Both the position numbers and the translations under genes were made by a program. From NCBI RefSeq assembly GCF_900115755.1, contig NZ_FOXQ01000002.1, positions 310,001 through 374,000 on the forward strand: DNA of 64,000 nt, read 5' to 3'. Origin of the DNA: Parafilimonas terrae. Its GTDB lineage: Bacteria > Bacteroidota > Bacteroidia > Chitinophagales > Chitinophagaceae. Each line of letters opens with the position of its first letter. Position 1 is the stretch's first letter. The notes below the pieces were generated by a model, which did not search any database, had not been told where the DNA came from, and saw only the letters and a list, made by a program, of their open reading frames with translations. Positions 61,364-64,000 of the stretch are shown piece after piece.

Positions 61364-62530
61364 ATGCAGCATACACGAATTTTAGCCCTTTTTTTTGTTT
61401 TAGTTTTTTGTTTTGTTTTTATAAGATGTTCATCGGGCACTGCTAAAAGCAATGCCGGTAAAAAAGATACGGTTGGCCTTACAACAGATTTTAAATTTAC
61501 AGGTTTAAGCGCTGCGCAGGCTGCGGCATACACCAATGCTATTGATGAATTTTATCAAAAGAGGCTGGTAAGAACGGGCTTTAACGGCGCCATACTTGTT
61601 GCCAAGAACGGGCAGGTTTTGTTTGAACAATATCGCGGGTATGGAAATTTTATTACCAAAGATTCTGTTACGCCGCATACGCCTTTTCATATTGCTTCCA
61701 CTTCAAAAACATTTACAGGTATGGCTGTTTTGAAGTTGTGGGAAAATGGAAAGCTTTCGCTTGAAGATACGCTGCAAAAATATTTTCCGCAACTGCCGTA
61801 TAAAGGCATTACTATAAGAAATTTATTAAGTCATCGCAGCGGCTTGCCCAACTATTTATATTTTATGGATAGCATTTGGGACAAGCATAAAGAAATGACG
61901 AATGAAGATGTGCTGAATGCAATGATTGTGCATAAACCGCGTATCCAGAATTTGCCTGACAGAAGGTTTCAATATTGCAATACCAACTTTGTTTTGCTGG
62001 CTTTAATAGTGGAAAAAATAACGGGGCAAAAGTTTCCTGATTACATGAAGAAAACGCTGTTTGAACCGCTGGGCATGCACGATACTTATATTTTTTCCAT
62101 AAAAGATACGGCTAATTATAATCCTACCTGGTCTGTTTCAAGAGGATTCCCGATGGATCAATACGATTGCACTTACGGTGATAAGAATGTATATAGTACA
62201 GTGCGGGATTTGCTTGCCTGGGACAAATCTTTATATCAGCATACTTATTTAAAAAGGTCAACGCTGGATATGGCTTTTACACCATTAAGCAATGAAGTGC
62301 GGTCTATGCATAATTATGGTTTAGCCTGGCGTTTATTTATTAAAAATAAAGACACGGTTATTTATCATAATGGTAAATGGCACGGTACGAATACATCGTT
62401 TATAAGATTGGTGCAAGATACAGCCACCATTATTGTTTTGGGTAATAAGGAAAACAGGAACATTTACCAGGCGAAAGAAATGGAATCCATCTTTAATGGC
62501 AAGCTGCAGATAGATAAACTGGATGAATGA
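61364..62530 (+). CDS. Exported serine hydrolase (class C beta-lactamase fold)
   Basis: 388 aa. N-terminal lipoprotein signal (FVFIRCSSG). Catalytic SxxK is in HIASTSKTFTGMA, and YCN in RFQYCNTNFVLL takes the place of YxN. The third-box motif is weak (YHNGKWHGTN, HNG). A D-peptidase or esterase is more likely than a drug-resistance enzyme. It is divergent from the GlmU-like gene across a 100-bp promoter region. Confidence 0.88.
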   Translation: MQHTRILALFFVLVFCFVFIRCSSGTAKSNAGKKDTVGLTTDFKFTGLSAAQAAAYTNAIDEFYQKRLVRTGFNGAILVAKNGQVLFEQYRGYGNFITKDSVTPHTPFHIASTSKTFTGMAVLKLWENGKLSLEDTLQKYFPQLPYKGITIRNLLSHRSGLPNYLYFMDSIWDKHKEMTNEDVLNAMIVHKPRIQNLPDRRFQYCNTNFVLLALIVEKITGQKFPDYMKKTLFEPLGMHDTYIFSIKDTANYNPTWSVSRGFPMDQYDCTYGDKNVYSTVRDLLAWDKSLYQHTYLKRSTLDMAFTPLSNEVRSMHNYGLAWRLFIKNKDTVIYHNGKWHGTNTSFIRLVQDTATIIVLGNKENRNIYQAKEMESIFNGKLQIDKLDE

Positions 62531-62733
62531 TAAACGTGAAGCAGCAATCGTGAAACGTGAATATAAGTTCGTGAAGATTTTAAATGTAAAACTGAAATCA
62601 AGCCCGAACAAAAGAAGATGAATAATAAGCCTGTCAATAATAATAATCAAATTTCGCCTTCACGTTTGACGTTTCATGATTCACTAAATTCAATCATTTT
62701 ATTATCTTCATCCGCAAACTAAAAACTAACTAT

Positions 62734-62741
62734 TATTTTTG
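62734..62741 (+). promoter_or_regulatory. Putative -7 box of sucD
   Basis: TATTTTTG matches TAnnTTTG, 20 bp before the start codon. A -33 TTTG is not clear. Confidence 0.4.
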
Positions 62742-62761
62742 CGGACTTTAATAAACTACAC

Positions 62762-63631
62762 ATGAGCGTATTGCTGAACAAGAATTCAAAAGTAATTGTA
62801 CAGGGTTTCACCGGTACAGAAGGCAGTTTTCATGCCAGCCAGATGATCGAATATGGAACCCAGGTTGTTGGTGGTGTTACGCCCGGCAAAGGCGGCAGCA
62901 CACATTTGGACAGGCCAGTTTTTAATACCGTTGCCGATGCTGTAAAAGATAGCGGCGCTAACGTGAGCATTATATTCGTGCCTCCTGCTTTTGCAGCCGA
63001 CGCTATTATGGAAAGCGCCGAAGCAGGTATTGAACTGATCGTTTGTATAACAGAGGGGATTCCTGTGCAGGATATGGTAAAAGTAAAAAATTACCTGCAG
63101 GGAAAATCGTCAAGGCTTATTGGTCCTAACTGCCCTGGTGTGATTACAGCAGATGAAGCCAAAGTAGGCATTATGCCCGGTTTTATTTTTAAGAAAGGCC
63201 GCATTGGCATTGTTTCAAAGTCCGGTACATTAACGTATGAAGCTGCCGACCAGGTTGTAAAGGCCGGCCTTGGCATAAGCACTGCCATTGGTATTGGCGG
63301 CGATCCTATTATTGGCACTACCACTAAAGAAGCTGTGGAATTATTTATGAATGATGATGAAACAGATGGTATTATTATGATTGGTGAAATTGGCGGTGGC
63401 ATGGAAGCTGAAGCCGCCCGCTGGATAAAAGATAACGGTAAAAAACCGGTTGTTGGTTTTATTGCAGGCCAAACAGCACCTCCGGGCCGCAGGATGGGCC
63501 ATGCAGGCGCCATTATTGGCGGCGCTGAAGATACGGCTGCCGCTAAAATGAAAATATTAAGCGAATGTGGCGTGCATGTGGTGGCCAGCCCTGCCGACAT
63601 TGGCAAAACAATGGCTGAGGTATTGAAATAA
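62762..63631 (+). CDS. sucD: Succinate-CoA ligase alpha subunit
   Basis: 289 aa TCA-cycle enzyme subunit. CoA-binding domain [21 protein letters not shown], then [20 protein letters not shown], and the active-site phospho-His in [15 protein letters not shown]. The beta-subunit gene (sucC) is not in the window. Confidence 0.97.
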   Translation: MSVLLNKNSKVIVQGFTGTEGSFHASQMIEYGTQVVGGVTPGKGGSTHLDRPVFNTVADAVKDSGANVSIIFVPPAFAADAIMESAEAGIELIVCITEGIPVQDMVKVKNYLQGKSSRLIGPNCPGVITADEAKVGIMPGFIFKKGRIGIVSKSGTLTYEAADQVVKAGLGISTAIGIGGDPIIGTTTKEAVELFMNDDETDGIIMIGEIGGGMEAEAARWIKDNGKKPVVGFIAGQTAPPGRRMGHAGAIIGGAEDTAAAKMKILSECGVHVVASPADIGKTMAEVLK

Positions 63632-63665
63632 ATTCATTGTTATATTTTGGAAAGCTGAATTGTAA

Positions 63666-63809
63666 GCCCTGCTTATATTTCAGCTTTTTTATTTAGTGCA
63701 GATTATACTTGTGCCGGAATATATCTTTATTATATCTATAATTTTGAAAGGCACATTAACCGGAATATGTTTATAGCAGCATATATTTTATCAAAATAAA
63801 ACAAACAGT
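63666..63809. repeat. 144-bp direct repeat, first copy
   Basis: Begins GCCCTG just after sucD, and recurs 191 bp downstream (63857-64000) with five differences in 144 positions, four of them C/T transitions. Contains no ORF. Confidence 0.85.
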
Positions 63810-63813
63810 AAAT

Positions 63814-63850
63814 AAAAACCTATAAGGTTTTAAAGACCTTATAGGTTTTT
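63814..63850. terminator. Terminator-like hairpin between the 144-bp repeats
   Basis: Perfect 15-bp arms AAAAACCTATAAGGT / ACCTTATAGGTTTTT around the loop TTTAAAG, with a T tract inside the right arm. Likely the sucD terminator or a structure belonging to the tandem repeat unit. Confidence 0.75.
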
Positions 63851-63856
63851 TTAACA

Positions 63857-64000
63857 GCCCTGTTTATATTTCAGCTTTTTTATTTAGCGCAGATTATACT
63901 TGTGCCGGAACATATCTTTATTATATCTATAATTTTGAAAGGCACATTAACCGGAATACGTTTATAGCAGCATATATTTTATCAAAATAAAAAAAACAGT
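63857..64000. repeat. 144-bp direct repeat, second copy
   Basis: 96.5% identical to the copy at 63666 and reaches the last base of the window, so the true extent and number of copies are unknown. Confidence 0.85.

Noticed and set aside
63091-63606. 171-aa minus-strand ORF inside sucD
   Set aside because: Antisense shadow of a well conserved gene; the composition (Pro/Ile/Ser-rich) is typical of a reverse-frame artefact.
1-64000. CRISPR arrays, tRNA, rRNA or prophage genes
   Set aside because: No regularly spaced repeats, cloverleaf-like sequences, rRNA segments, integrases or phage structural genes were seen on reading; this was not a computed search.

Overview
The window looks like a chromosome segment of a Bacteroidota bacterium, most likely the Chitinophagaceae or a close relative. 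The signs are promoters of the TTTG...TAnnTTTG type with no obvious Shine-Dalgarno sequences, many lipoproteins, a DUF5686 outer-membrane protein, a Bacteroidetes-style nir/nos cluster, and moderately AT-rich DNA. I see no rRNA, tRNA, CRISPR array, transposase or prophage.

Layout. (1) 0.1-3.8 kb: pectin-degrading GH105 and GH28 enzymes. Their intracellular partners kduD and kduI sit at 47.7-49.4 kb. A similar AAACGTTTTC-centred palindrome precedes the GH28 gene and kduD. (2) 4.1-6.9 kb: a spondin-domain lipoprotein and exported methionine sulfoxide reductases MsrA and MsrB. (3) 6.9-20.8 kb: a denitrification region. On the minus strand lie cytochrome c, nosZ (clade II type), a membrane protein, nosL, nosD, nosF, nosY, nirK, a cupin, a group III truncated haemoglobin and DUF488. 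A Crp/Fnr regulator is divergent from cytochrome c-nosZ and is followed by a haem-copper/NnrS-like membrane protein. A second Crp/Fnr regulator with a DoxX gene, an FMN-binding protein and a universal stress protein flank the region. Six FNR/DNR-type sites (TGAT-N4-ATCA and close variants) lie in its control regions. (4) 20.9-36.0 kb: mostly housekeeping genes (Gfo/Idh oxidoreductase, 1-Cys peroxiredoxin, DUF5686, DUF892, YihY, MutS2 without Smr, receiver protein, glutaryl-CoA dehydrogenase, IspD, serine hydrolase, M20 dipeptidase). (5) 36.2-45.5 kb: a second nitrogen-oxide or nitrosative-stress module. It has a DUF2249-hemerythrin protein, a DUF1858/DUF2249 protein, an NnrS-like membrane protein, an MIP18/SufT-like protein, an NsrR-like Rrf2 regulator, an unusual cbb3-type oxidase (N-terminally extended CcoN; CcoO fused to a second cytochrome c), three small membrane proteins and a RIC/ScdA di-iron repair protein. 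A perfect 40-bp palindrome precedes the first operon, and the same AATAAAAGA-N8-TCTTTTATT arrangement precedes the Rrf2 gene. (6) 45.6-64 kb: two paralogous M1 peptidases, kduD/kduI, YciI-like, GYF-domain, saccharopine dehydrogenase, a GIY-YIG gene bracketed by 30-bp direct repeats, a WG-repeat-like protein, a flippase, tpiA, a GlmU-like protein, a serine hydrolase, sucD, and a 191-bp-period tandem repeat that reaches the window end.

How it fits together. NirK makes NO and NosZ reduces N2O, but no canonical NorB is visible in the window. The gap may be filled outside the window or, more speculatively, by the cbb3-like complex in the Rrf2-controlled module. The RIC, DUF2249 and MIP18-like proteins would repair or rebuild iron centres damaged by NO. 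The Rrf2 palindromes and the FNR-like boxes suggest two control circuits, one probably NO or Fe-S sensing and one for low oxygen or NO. These regulatory conclusions are inference from sequence motifs.
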